Below are positions 1 to 8,071 of a DNA stretch of 17,703 bases, piece by piece. The stretch's first letter is position 1. The number at the start of each line of letters is the position of its first letter. The stretch covers positions 1 through 17,703 of the forward strand of contig UQAI01000032.1 in NCBI GenBank assembly GCA_900538885.1, written 5' to 3'. The position numbers and the translations under genes are program-made. Source of the stretch: an uncultured Mollicutes bacterium (GTDB lineage Bacteria; Bacillota_I; Bacilli_A; ML615J-28; CAG-313). Under the pieces are notes generated by a model. The model searched no databases, was not told the DNA's origin, and worked only from the letters and a program-made list of their open reading frames with translations.

Positions 1-18
1 TTTTTGAATAGTAAAAAA

Positions 19-54
19 GGGCTGTAACCTAATTTATAGGTTATTTAACAGCCC
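19..54. terminator. Bidirectional intrinsic terminator of the ABC exporter operon
   Basis: The arms GGGCTGT (19-25) and ACAGCCC (48-54) enclose a second stem, AACCTA (26-31) with TAGGTT (37-42). Read on the minus strand the hairpin is followed by a run of six T (14-19 complement); on the plus strand it is followed by a T-rich tract from 57. It lies just past the stop codon of the minus-strand ABC gene at 62, so it probably ends that operon and also stops transcripts arriving from the left. Confidence 0.85.
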
Positions 55-61
55 CATTTTT

Positions 62-1924
62 TTATTGATTGTTTTTTTGTTCTTGATCTTGATATTGAAG
101 ACGATATAAATTATAGTAATAACCTTTTTTCTTTAATAATTCTTGATGAGTACCTTGTTCAATTATTTGACCTTTTTGAAGACAAATAATATTATCAGCA
201 TGTTGAATTGTTGATAAACGGTGAGCAACTATTAGCATTGTTCCAATATTCATCATTTTGAGTAGGGATTGTTGAATTAATTGTTCAGTTTCCGTATCAA
301 TGTTGGCAGTTGCTTCATCCAAAATTAGTATTTCCGGTTTATGTACAACCGTACGAGCAAAAGACAATAGTTGACGCTCACCACTTGAGAAGTTACTACC
401 TCCTTCTAGGACTTGTTCATCAAGACCATTTGGAAGTCTATTGATTAAATAATCAGCATTAACATATTTACAAGCATCTAGTATTTCTTCATTACTAATT
501 TCATCATCATATAGATTAATGTTAGAACGAATACTACCAGAGAATAGAAAAACATCTTGCAACATTTGCCCAATTTTACTACGTAAAATTTTTATTTTAA
601 TTGTTCTTATATCTTTTCCATCAATGAGAATTTGACCTTTTTGAATGTCATAGTTACGAACAATTAATTGAAGGATGGTTGTTTTTCCAGCACCTGTTGC
701 TCCTACAAAGGCTACAACTTGTTTTGGCTTAATATGGAAAGAAACATCTTTTAAGATCCATTCTTCATCTTTATAGGCAAACCAAACATTTTTAAATTCG
801 ATATCACCATCAAAATGATCAATATCAACTGATTCTGGAGTATCCATAAAATCAGGCTTTGTTTCAAGTAAGTTGTAAAGTCTTTCACATGATGTGAAGG
901 CTTTTTGTAAGGCATTTAGTTGGTCAGCTAAATTTTGAATTGGATTGAAGAATTTACTAACAAGTGAGTAGAACACTTGAATAACCCCAATAACAGAAAG
1001 AGCCATGAGTGATTCTAACACTCCAGCACTAACGATACCATCTTTAATACAGAAGTAAGTACCAAAACCAAATACACAAGCAAGAGCTGTGAAGTAAACT
1101 AACGTAATAAACGGACGATAGGTTGCGAAAATCATGATGTCTTTTTTACGACTTTTAACAATATCATTATTTAAACGTTCAAACTCTATGTTTTTTTGCT
1201 CTTCTTGATTAAAGATTTGCGTAATTTTCATACCTGATATATTTTCATTTAAAAAGGCATTCATTACTGAAAAACTATGTCTAACTTTACGATAGTTACT
1301 ACGTGACATTTTTCTAAAGATAAGTGAGCTTACCGCAATAATTGGTAGAAAGGACATTAGGATACTTGCGATACGCCAGTCAATCATATACATTACACAA
1401 ATTACGCCAATAAGCATTAGTAAATTTTTAATCATATTTACTATAGTATTTGTAAATAAATCACTTAAGGCATTAGTGTCTGATGCGACTCTTGTTACAA
1501 GTGAACCAACAGGGATCTCATTTAGTTGAGCAATTGACATATTTTCAATATGTTCAAACACAATCATTCTTAAATCATAAATAATACTTTGTCCTATTTT
1601 TTGAAGTGACATTGTGACAACATATATGAATAAAGTATTCACAACATTAACGGTAATAGAAACAATACAAACTGTAAATACGCCTTTCATATCTCCAATT
1701 GTGATGTTACCACTGTCTTTAAATTTATCGACAATTGTGCCAAGTGAACTTGTTACATATCCTGGTAGTACGCTTGCCGCAAGATCAAAAGCAATCATTA
1801 GGATCATTAAAAATAATACAAAAGCAATTTTACCTGCATATGGTTTAATATAGGGCCATGTTCTTTTAATTATCTCTATATCACCCATATGACGGTCATT
1901 TTTTTCATATACATGTGCTGCCAT
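62..1924 (-). CDS. Heterodimeric ABC exporter, catalytic-site subunit (620 aa)
   Basis: Type IV ABC exporter half-transporter: an N-terminal six-helix membrane domain (about residues 25-345) and a C-terminal nucleotide-binding domain. Walker A GATGAGKTT lies near residue 405, Walker B ILILDEATANID near 530 with the catalytic glutamate present, and the switch histidine in IVAHRLST near 566. The signature is FSSGERQ instead of LSGGQ. This mix matches the partner that carries the intact Walker B in asymmetric exporters such as BmrC/BmrD, LmrC/LmrD or TM287/288. It starts one base after the stop of the upstream ABC gene, and its ribosome binding site GGAGGGAG lies inside that gene's end, so the two are translationally coupled and should form one complex in the cytoplasmic membrane. 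The substrate cannot be told from sequence; export of drugs or lipids is the family norm. Confidence 0.93.
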   Translation of the reverse strand: MAAHVYEKNDRHMGDIEIIKRTWPYIKPYAGKIAFVLFLMILMIAFDLAASVLPGYVTSSLGTIVDKFKDSGNITIGDMKGVFTVCIVSITVNVVNTLFIYVVTMSLQKIGQSIIYDLRMIVFEHIENMSIAQLNEIPVGSLVTRVASDTNALSDLFTNTIVNMIKNLLMLIGVICVMYMIDWRIASILMSFLPIIAVSSLIFRKMSRSNYRKVRHSFSVMNAFLNENISGMKITQIFNQEEQKNIEFERLNNDIVKSRKKDIMIFATYRPFITLVYFTALACVFGFGTYFCIKDGIVSAGVLESLMALSVIGVIQVFYSLVSKFFNPIQNLADQLNALQKAFTSCERLYNLLETKPDFMDTPESVDIDHFDGDIEFKNVWFAYKDEEWILKDVSFHIKPKQVVAFVGATGAGKTTILQLIVRNYDIQKGQILIDGKDIRTIKIKILRSKIGQMLQDVFLFSGSIRSNINLYDDEISNEEILDACKYVNADYLINRLPNGLDEQVLEGGSNFSSGERQLLSFARTVVHKPEILILDEATANIDTETEQLIQQSLLKMMNIGTMLIVAHRLSTIQHADNIICLQKGQIIEQGTHQELLKKKGYYYNLYRLQYQDQEQKNNQ

Positions 1925-1925
1925 T

Positions 1926-3701
1926 TTACTCTCCCTCCATTTCTTTTTCTAAAGTTTGAAGTTCGACCATTCTAGCATAAATCTTTGATTTTGCTAAACA
2001 TTCTTCATGGGTACCAAAGGCATCAACTTCGCCTTCATTCATAACTAAAATTTTATCTAGTGACATTACTGTTGATACACGTGAAGCAATAAGAATTGTA
2101 GTTTTGCCTTTTCTTTCTTTTTTGATATTATCAATAATTGTTTCTTCAGTCTTAACATCAACTGCACTAACTGAGTCATCTAAAACAAGGATCTTAGGAT
2201 TCTTAACGATCGCTCTTGAAATTGATATACGTTGCTTTTGACCACCAGAAAGGGAAACTCCTTTTTCACCTATTAGGGTTTCATATTGATCTTTAAAGCC
2301 TTCAATATTACTTTTTACATCAGCAAATTCAGCAGCTTTGATAACATTTTCTAATGGCATATCATGGTTTGAAAATGCTATATTATTTCGTACTGAATCA
2401 GAAAATAAGAAATTATCTTGAGGACAATATCCAATATTTTCTCTTACCATTTTAATTGGTAAGTGCATAATATCATAACCATCAATAAATAAAGTATTTT
2501 CTTCAACATTGTATAATCTAAAAAGCATATTAACAAGTGTTGATTTACCACATCCAATTTTCCCAACAACACCAATGGTAGTGCCTGATTCAATTTTTAG
2601 GTTTATATTTTTTAAGACAAGTCGGTTTGGATCATCTGGAAATGCAAAGTTAAAGTTTTTGAATTCAATTGTTCCTTTTAAATCAGTTGGACAAACAACT
2701 TGATCATCAACAATTTCAACTTTTTCATCTAATAAATTAGAAATACGTTGATATGATGTACGAGCTCTCGCGATAAGATTAATTGTACCAGCAAGGGCAA
2801 ATACTGGCCATATCAATGTGTCAGCAAATCCAACAAATGTAACTAGTGAACCAACTGATATTCCACTTTTACCACTAGTTTTTACATTTAAATAAACTAG
2901 GTAACTGCCACCAAATAAAATAATACCAAATACAATGTAGATTAGTAAATCAAAGGCTACTTCAAGCACTGCATTTGTACGTGCAAAACTTATATTAGTA
3001 TCTTTATTATTTTTAGCTTCTTTTGAGAATCTCTTTAGTTCTTTTCTTTCTTTAACAAAAGCTTTAATTACTCTAATACCTGTAAAGTTTTCTTGAGCAA
3101 AATCACTCATATTTTCAAAAGCTTTTTGACGTTTTTCATATTTTTTCTCCATCATTTTATCAACAAAGAAAGCACATAGACCAAGGGCAACAAGTGGGAT
3201 TAGTAAAATTAGCGTTAGGGTTGGTTGTAATACTAACATTTTAATTAATGATAAAATTAGTAGGAATACCCCATCAATAAACTGAACAATACCAAAACCA
3301 AATGATTCTTCTAGGGTTTCTAGATCATTACTAAAGTAAGAAAGAATCGCCCCAGTTTTATTTTGTTTATAATATCTTTGTGAAAGAAGTTCTGTTTTTC
3401 TAAACATTTTCGTTCTTAAATCGGCTTGAATTCGTACGGCTTCACCAAAAATGCAAATACGCCAAATGAATCTACCAACAAACATTCCAGCACCAACTAG
3501 CCCGATTAATAATGTTTCTTTTAAAAGTACTCGCCAGTTACCATTAGAAATGGAACCATCAAAGACTTCATCAACAATTCTTCCGGTAATTTCTGGGATA
3601 AATAGTTGAATATAGTCAACAGCAAGTAGGGTTATAATACCAAAAAAGAAATACCAAAAATATTTTTTGTAGAACTTATTTACATGTTTTCCAAATATCA
3701 T
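1926..3701 (-). CDS. Heterodimeric ABC exporter, degenerate-site subunit (591 aa)
   Basis: First gene of the exporter operon. It has an N-terminal membrane domain (about 15-320) followed by an ATPase domain with Walker A GKIGCGKST near residue 380, canonical signature LSGGQKQR near 484 and Walker B ILVLDDSVSAVD near 505. The catalytic glutamate after Walker B is replaced by aspartate, and the switch histidine is serine (LIASRVSTV near 537). One composite ATP site is therefore built from this subunit's degenerate Walker B and the partner's odd FSSGE signature, while the other site is fully canonical. That complementary pattern is strong evidence for a true heterodimer with the 620-residue protein. 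The start is supported by a GGGGGAG ribosome binding site a few bases upstream and by a promoter at 3776-3804. Confidence 0.93.
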   Translation of the reverse strand: MIFGKHVNKFYKKYFWYFFFGIITLLAVDYIQLFIPEITGRIVDEVFDGSISNGNWRVLLKETLLIGLVGAGMFVGRFIWRICIFGEAVRIQADLRTKMFRKTELLSQRYYKQNKTGAILSYFSNDLETLEESFGFGIVQFIDGVFLLILSLIKMLVLQPTLTLILLIPLVALGLCAFFVDKMMEKKYEKRQKAFENMSDFAQENFTGIRVIKAFVKERKELKRFSKEAKNNKDTNISFARTNAVLEVAFDLLIYIVFGIILFGGSYLVYLNVKTSGKSGISVGSLVTFVGFADTLIWPVFALAGTINLIARARTSYQRISNLLDEKVEIVDDQVVCPTDLKGTIEFKNFNFAFPDDPNRLVLKNINLKIESGTTIGVVGKIGCGKSTLVNMLFRLYNVEENTLFIDGYDIMHLPIKMVRENIGYCPQDNFLFSDSVRNNIAFSNHDMPLENVIKAAEFADVKSNIEGFKDQYETLIGEKGVSLSGGQKQRISISRAIVKNPKILVLDDSVSAVDVKTEETIIDNIKKERKGKTTILIASRVSTVMSLDKILVMNEGEVDAFGTHEECLAKSKIYARMVELQTLEKEMEGE

Positions 3702-3731
3702 ATTTTTCTCCCCCCTTAAATAAAATAATCC

Positions 3732-3757
3732 TAATAAATAAATTAATTTATTTATTA
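3732..3757. repeat. 26-bp perfect AT-only palindrome in the exporter 5' leader
   Basis: Every base from 3732 to 3757 is matched around the centre between 3744 and 3745 (core AAATTAATTT). It lies downstream of the predicted start of transcription and upstream of the ribosome binding site of the ABC exporter operon. It could be an operator for a dimeric repressor (MarR or TetR type regulators often sit at such exporters) or a weak hairpin in the mRNA. No regulator gene is adjacent in this window. Confidence 0.55.
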
Positions 3758-3775
3758 TTTAGTTATTGTTTATAC

Positions 3776-3804
3776 ATTCTACCACACTTTTCATAATTTT
3801 ACAA
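3776..3804 (-). promoter_or_regulatory. Sigma-A type promoter of the ABC exporter operon
   Basis: On the minus strand the -35 box TTGTAA (3799-3804) and -10 box TAGAAT (3776-3781) are exactly 17 bases apart, with an extended TGG before the -10 box. Transcription would start near 3769, giving a leader of about 70 nt that contains the AT palindrome at 3732-3757. Confidence 0.65.
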
Positions 3805-3821
3805 AGTTAATACAACAAAAG

Positions 3822-3866
3822 AAAAAAACAAGTGCTTTTTTACCACTATTTGGCATAAAAGCACTT
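3822..3866 (-). terminator. Intrinsic terminator after the AGCS symporter gene
   Basis: A perfect 10-bp stem, AAGTGCTTTT (3830-3839) with AAAAGCACTT (3857-3866), is followed on the minus strand by a run of seven T (3828-3822 complement). It lies between the symporter stop codon at 3902 and the promoter of the ABC exporter operon, separating the two units. Confidence 0.85.
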
Positions 3867-3901
3867 ATTCTATTTTCTAATTTCTTTTTGAGTTTTTCCT
3901 A

Positions 3902-5353
3902 TTACCTATTGGAATTAGTACCATCTACTACTTCTACTTCAGGAACTTTCTTAAAGTATTTCTTAGTTTCCTTTGCGATAACTGGACTTAAAGCAAGTAA
4001 CGCAATAAGGTTTGGAAGAGCCATTAAACCATTAAAAATTGATGAAATTGTCCATATTAAATCAAGCGTTAAGAATGGAGCAATTCCTACAAATATGATA
4101 TAAATAATTCGATATATTAGAATAGCTGTCTTGTTATTATTAAACAAATAAGCAATACACTTTTCACCATAAACATTCCACCCAATAATAGTGGTAAAAG
4201 CAAATGTCGCAATTGATAATAGTACAATAATTGAACTGGCAAGTGTACTAATTCCAAGGCCACTACTGAAGGCTCCAATTGTAATATTAATACCAGTACT
4301 ATCTTTATAAGTTCCTGTTATAACAATACCTAAACCAATAGTTAAGCATAGTATCATTGTGTCGATAAAAGTACCAGACATTGAGATCAAACCGGAATGA
4401 ATTGGATCATTGGTTTGTGCACTAGATAGCGCAATTGGTGAACTGCCAAGACCTGCTTCATTTGAGAAAATTCCTTTTGATACACCTTCACGCATTGCGG
4501 ACATTATACCTAGACCTGCCGCTGCCCCAAGGCCTGCTTTTATAGAGAATGCACTCTTAAATATTGTCACAAATGCACCTGGTACACTTTTTATATTAAA
4601 CACTACTACGGCAAGACAAACAAGAAAATAACCAACTGCCATAAAAGGTACTAGTACAACTGATACTTTGGAAATTCTTGTAATGCCACCAATAACTGCA
4701 ACTGCTGAGATGATGGTTACTACAATCGCAACTATTAAAACGATGATTGGCATTTTTACTCCAAAGATAGTAACCATTGCGATTTTTTCCGGAGCAACAG
4801 ATGCATCAATAACACTTCTTACCGAATCAGTAATGCTATTCATTTGTGTCATTGTTCCAATACCTAAAGCCCCTGCTAAACATCCAAATATCGCAAACAT
4901 AACGGCAAGCCATTTCCATTTGTGTCCCATACCTTCTTCAATATAAGTGAAAGGACCACCTATAACTGTACCATCTTTTTCAATCTTTCGATATTTAATT
5001 GCGAGAAAACCTTCGGCATATTTAGTAGCCATTCCAAATATCGCCGCAAGAATCATCCAAAATAAAGCTCCGGGACCACCCCAGTATATTGCGGTAGCAA
5101 CACCAATAATTTTACCAGTTCCAAGGGTTGCGGCCATGGAGATACATAATGCTCCAAAAGATGATACTTCACCTTTTCCACCATCATCATTATGAATCAT
5201 ATATTTAAGGGATTCACCTAGATGTCTAAATTGAACAAATCGAAGTTTGATGGTAAGGACAATTCCTACTAGTAAAATTAATACAATTAGGGGAACGCCC
5301 CATACGATGTTTTCTTCTACCCATTTAAGGGTACTACTTACCGTTAATATCAT
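3902..5353 (-). CDS. Sodium:alanine/glycine symporter, AGCS family
   Basis: Eleven or so hydrophobic segments across 483 residues, the normal length for the AGCS (AlsT/DagA) family of Na+-coupled alanine or glycine carriers in the cytoplasmic membrane. Family landmarks are the N-terminal VWGVPLIVLIL segment, GGPGALFWM at about 92-100, the KYAEGFLA motif near 111-118 and SNEAGLGS at 297-304. In the usually very conserved GTGNI motif the asparagine is lysine (GTGKI, residues 78-82), read directly from an AAA codon. The ATG start gives the expected N terminus, although the ribosome binding site (GAGAGAG) is weak. It is a single-gene unit with its own promoter (5385-5413) and terminator. Substrate preference within small neutral amino acids is not decidable here. 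Confidence 0.92.
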   Translation of the reverse strand: MILTVSSTLKWVEENIVWGVPLIVLILLVGIVLTIKLRFVQFRHLGESLKYMIHNDDGGKGEVSSFGALCISMAATLGTGKIIGVATAIYWGGPGALFWMILAAIFGMATKYAEGFLAIKYRKIEKDGTVIGGPFTYIEEGMGHKWKWLAVMFAIFGCLAGALGIGTMTQMNSITDSVRSVIDASVAPEKIAMVTIFGVKMPIIVLIVAIVVTIISAVAVIGGITRISKVSVVLVPFMAVGYFLVCLAVVVFNIKSVPGAFVTIFKSAFSIKAGLGAAAGLGIMSAMREGVSKGIFSNEAGLGSSPIALSSAQTNDPIHSGLISMSGTFIDTMILCLTIGLGIVITGTYKDSTGINITIGAFSSGLGISTLASSIIVLLSIATFAFTTIIGWNVYGEKCIAYLFNNNKTAILIYRIIYIIFVGIAPFLTLDLIWTISSIFNGLMALPNLIALLALSPVIAKETKKYFKKVPEVEVVDGTNSNR

Positions 5354-5384
5354 ATAGCACTCTCTCTTTTTTTAAATACGCTTA

Positions 5385-5413
5385 ATTTTACGCTTTTTTT
5401 CATAAATTGTCAA
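5385..5413 (-). promoter_or_regulatory. Sigma-A type promoter of the AGCS symporter gene
   Basis: Consensus -35 TTGACA (5408-5413) and -10 TAAAAT (5385-5390) on the minus strand with a 17-base spacer. Transcription would start near 5378, about 25 bases before the ATG at 5353. Confidence 0.75.
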
Positions 5414-5460
5414 ATAATACAATTATTTATCTTATTATATGCAAAAAGAAAAAGAATGTT

Positions 5461-5488
5461 AAAAAGCTACCTAGTTGCCTAGATAGCC
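5461..5488 (-). terminator. Intrinsic terminator after the lipoprotein gene
   Basis: On the minus strand GCTATCTAG (5487-5479) pairs with CTAGGTAGC (5474-5466), with one G-U pair, around a GCAA tetraloop, and is followed by five T. It begins about a dozen bases past the lipoprotein stop codon. Confidence 0.85.
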
Positions 5489-5499
5489 AAATTCATTTC

Positions 5500-7767
5500 T
5501 TATTCTTTTGTTTGTTCAGGAAGAGGTAATAAAGAATCAACGATAGCTGTGACTTGTGCTACAAAGTCTTCTTTAGTTTCAAATCCCATTGCACTTAACA
5601 TATTTAATTTTTCAAGTACATCACCAGCATTTACTACTAATTCATGAGCAACTGCTACTGATTCTTGACTTGCAAATCCCGCAAGAAGTAGTGTTAATTG
5701 ATCAGTATCACCTTTTGCGATTGTGTATGCAAGTTCGTTAATATTAAGTGTGCTTACATATTTAACAAGCATACCAACTAATTCATAAACATTACCAAGT
5801 AATGCATCTACATCGCCTACTTTAAGTTGAGAAACAATTGCAAGAATTGATGCAATTTGTTGACCAACTTCTGTACTAGCTAGTGCTTCATTTAATTGAA
5901 CTTTACCAACTACTGCTAATAATGCATTAACTAATGCTGTTAAGTTTGTAGTAGTGGTATCAAGTTTACCATCAAATAATGCTACTAGTGGAAGTAAATT
6001 TTGAAGATTTTCAAATAACATTTCTTTAATAGTTAGTTTATATTCATAGTAAAGAATTGTGTTATTTTCATCACGTATAACATCTGCAATATATATTTCT
6101 ACATATGTGCATGAAACTTTTGTATCTGTAACCACTTCATCAAGATATAATTCATACGCAACATGGTATTCAAAACCATCTCCACTTGTAATTTCATACT
6201 TTTTCATAACTTCTTGGAAGTAGTAATCATTGAAAGTTTGGTTTGGAGCAATTTGTGAATATGATATCGAAGCACTATTATTAACTTTAATCTTTGTTAA
6301 TTCAGCTGCGATCTTAGCAAATTCAGGGTTTTTAGCAACATCAATTACAGCTGTACCTAAACTGTTAACTAAATTGATTGCACTCACAAGTACACTCTTA
6401 ACTTCTTCTTCTGTTAATCCGATAAGAGTTTCAATTGTAACTTCGCTACCTTCTAATTTTATAAGTTCACTTATTGCCTTGTTTGCAAAAGCAACAACAA
6501 CGTCAGCAAATTCTACAGGAATTTCGAAAGTTTCTGGTAAGTATTGAGGAACTAAAGCTGCAACGGCATAAACTACCATTTGAATTGGATCTTCATATCT
6601 TAATACTTCTTCAATAAATTCTTCACTAATACCTTCAATTGCTTTTAATACTGCAAGGTAAGTTTCTTGTCCTTTAGCGTATACTTCAGTAATATCAACA
6701 TTTGGAAGTTGTGGTAAGATTTCAATCATTACTTCAAATACCATTTTAGCAGTTCCACTAGCATTTACAAGTTGAGCTTCAAATACTGCTTGTAATTCAT
6801 TAGATACGCTAGTAGCTAAATCGAAGAAATATTGTACGTCTTCAACATCAACTAAGTGTGCACCTAATACACCTACAGCTGCATTTTTAAGTCTATAAAT
6901 TGTATTAGCTGTGATGTTTCCACTTTGTACTTCTTGCATTAAAACTGTAACTAAAGGCATAACTTTTAATTCAACATCTTTAGATAAATCTTTAACAACT
7001 GCAAGAATATTGCATAAATGTTCAACAGTTTCAAGATCTTTACTTTCTAATACTTCAAGAACTTTATCTATTAGAGCTACTCCTGTTTCAGCATTTTCAT
7101 TTCCTGAAATTCCGCTACGTGCACTATATAACGCACCGATAAGTTTAATTTCGCCATAATATAAAGCCATCTTAATATCTTCAGTATTATATGTTGATAA
7201 AATTGTAACTAAAGCTGTTGCGATAGCTGTTGGATCAGAACCAGCATTAGAAATACTAGTAACAATAGTTTGAATAGTTTCTTCATTATAGCCTAATGCA
7301 ACTACATTTTTAGCTGCTTTCTTAAGGTATGCAGCGGCTTTATCATATGCAACGGCATCTTCAGGAGTTAAATCTTCACTCTTTTCGCCAAGTGTAGATT
7401 CAACTAAATCCTTATATAACACTTCTTGTTTTTTAGTATTAGCACCTACATAAGAAATTGCAACACTCTTATCTGAATCAGTATATTTATCACCTTTCGC
7501 AACAACTGTAATTGTACAGTCATTATTTAAATTTTCAAGTTGATATTGACATTCATAAACAGTAGTATTATATTTTTTATTTTCTTCATTAATTTCAACA
7601 AAATATGCGTCAGCATTTTTAACTTCATCCCACGTAACAAGCCCTTCTTCACTTACTGCTACATTAGTAGGAACTTCAAGTTTCTCTTTCTTTTTGTTAA
7701 TGTCACAAGATGTTACTAAAACAAGAGACATCACAAAAATTAAAAAAGCAAAAAATCTTTTTTTCAT
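5500..7767 (-). CDS. Large lipoprotein with N-terminal Fn3-like domain, function unknown
   Basis: A 755-residue secreted lipoprotein. The signal peptide MKKRFFAFLIFVMS is followed by a lipobox ending VTSC, so Cys21 would be lipidated and the protein anchored on the outer face of the membrane. Residues of about 32-105 read as a fibronectin-III-like fold (VPTNVAVS, then VTWDEVKNADAYFVEIN). The remainder is mostly short amphipathic helices resembling helical repeats, with one strand-rich insert around residues 495-600. I recognise no catalytic motif. Two start codons compete: an ATG at 7776 lies directly on the AAAGG ribosome binding site, while the ATG at 7767 has proper spacing and gives a classic signal peptide, so 7767 was chosen. 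It has its own promoter at 7869-7897 and terminator. Confidence 0.85.
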   Translation of the reverse strand: MKKRFFAFLIFVMSLVLVTSCDINKKKEKLEVPTNVAVSEEGLVTWDEVKNADAYFVEINEENKKYNTTVYECQYQLENLNNDCTITVVAKGDKYTDSDKSVAISYVGANTKKQEVLYKDLVESTLGEKSEDLTPEDAVAYDKAAAYLKKAAKNVVALGYNEETIQTIVTSISNAGSDPTAIATALVTILSTYNTEDIKMALYYGEIKLIGALYSARSGISGNENAETGVALIDKVLEVLESKDLETVEHLCNILAVVKDLSKDVELKVMPLVTVLMQEVQSGNITANTIYRLKNAAVGVLGAHLVDVEDVQYFFDLATSVSNELQAVFEAQLVNASGTAKMVFEVMIEILPQLPNVDITEVYAKGQETYLAVLKAIEGISEEFIEEVLRYEDPIQMVVYAVAALVPQYLPETFEIPVEFADVVVAFANKAISELIKLEGSEVTIETLIGLTEEEVKSVLVSAINLVNSLGTAVIDVAKNPEFAKIAAELTKIKVNNSASISYSQIAPNQTFNDYYFQEVMKKYEITSGDGFEYHVAYELYLDEVVTDTKVSCTYVEIYIADVIRDENNTILYYEYKLTIKEMLFENLQNLLPLVALFDGKLDTTTTNLTALVNALLAVVGKVQLNEALASTEVGQQIASILAIVSQLKVGDVDALLGNVYELVGMLVKYVSTLNINELAYTIAKGDTDQLTLLLAGFASQESVAVAHELVVNAGDVLEKLNMLSAMGFETKEDFVAQVTAIVDSLLPLPEQTKE

Positions 7768-7868
7768 TGTTTTCATTCCTTTCTTTTAGATTTTTTCTTT
7801 GACTATTGGATAACCAAATGCTAATTAAATTAGATATCATAAATAGTTATGTAACAATCAGTACTAAC

Positions 7869-7897
7869 ATTATACCACAAAGCCTTATAAAAAGCAA
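7869..7897 (-). promoter_or_regulatory. Sigma-A type promoter of the lipoprotein gene
   Basis: On the minus strand -35 TTGCTT (7892-7897) and a perfect -10 TATAAT (7869-7874) are 17 bases apart, with an extended TGG. The predicted leader is about 95 nt and holds no obvious strong structure. Confidence 0.7.
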
Positions 7898-7969
7898 CTG
7901 CTTATGATTATTTTGTTTAATATTTTTATGCACTAATATTATGCATTACAAAAATTTAATAATTAAATA

Positions 7970-7983
7970 TTTTGCGCGCAAAA
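7970..7983. repeat. Palindrome with GCGCGC core upstream of the lipoprotein promoter
   Basis: TTTTGCGCGCAAAA is a perfect 14-bp palindrome with an all-GC core in a very AT-rich intergenic region. A second GC patch, CCGCGC, follows at 7986-7991, and the decamer TTTTTATGCA occurs on both sides of it (near 7923 and 7993). It lies about 75 bases upstream of the lipoprotein -35 box. It may be a regulator site; no function can be assigned. Confidence 0.4.
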
Positions 7984-8029
7984 ATCCGCGCATTTTTATG
8001 CATTTTACATTTTTTAATCATCATAGTTA

Positions 8030-8062
8030 AAAATACAGACACTCTTATCGTGTCTGTATTTT
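8030..8062. terminator. Intrinsic terminator after the CNNM/CorC gene
   Basis: A perfect 13-bp stem, AAAATACAGACAC (8030-8042) with GTGTCTGTATTTT (8050-8062), around a 7-base loop. It starts ten bases past the stop codon at 8072. The A/T ends of the stem give a short U-tract on either strand. Confidence 0.85.
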
Positions 8063-8071
8063 ATTTTTTAT

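Noticed and set aside
4410..5195. Plus-strand open frames across the AGCS symporter gene
   Set aside because: They are antisense shadows of a membrane protein gene; the minus-strand frame carries the family motifs.
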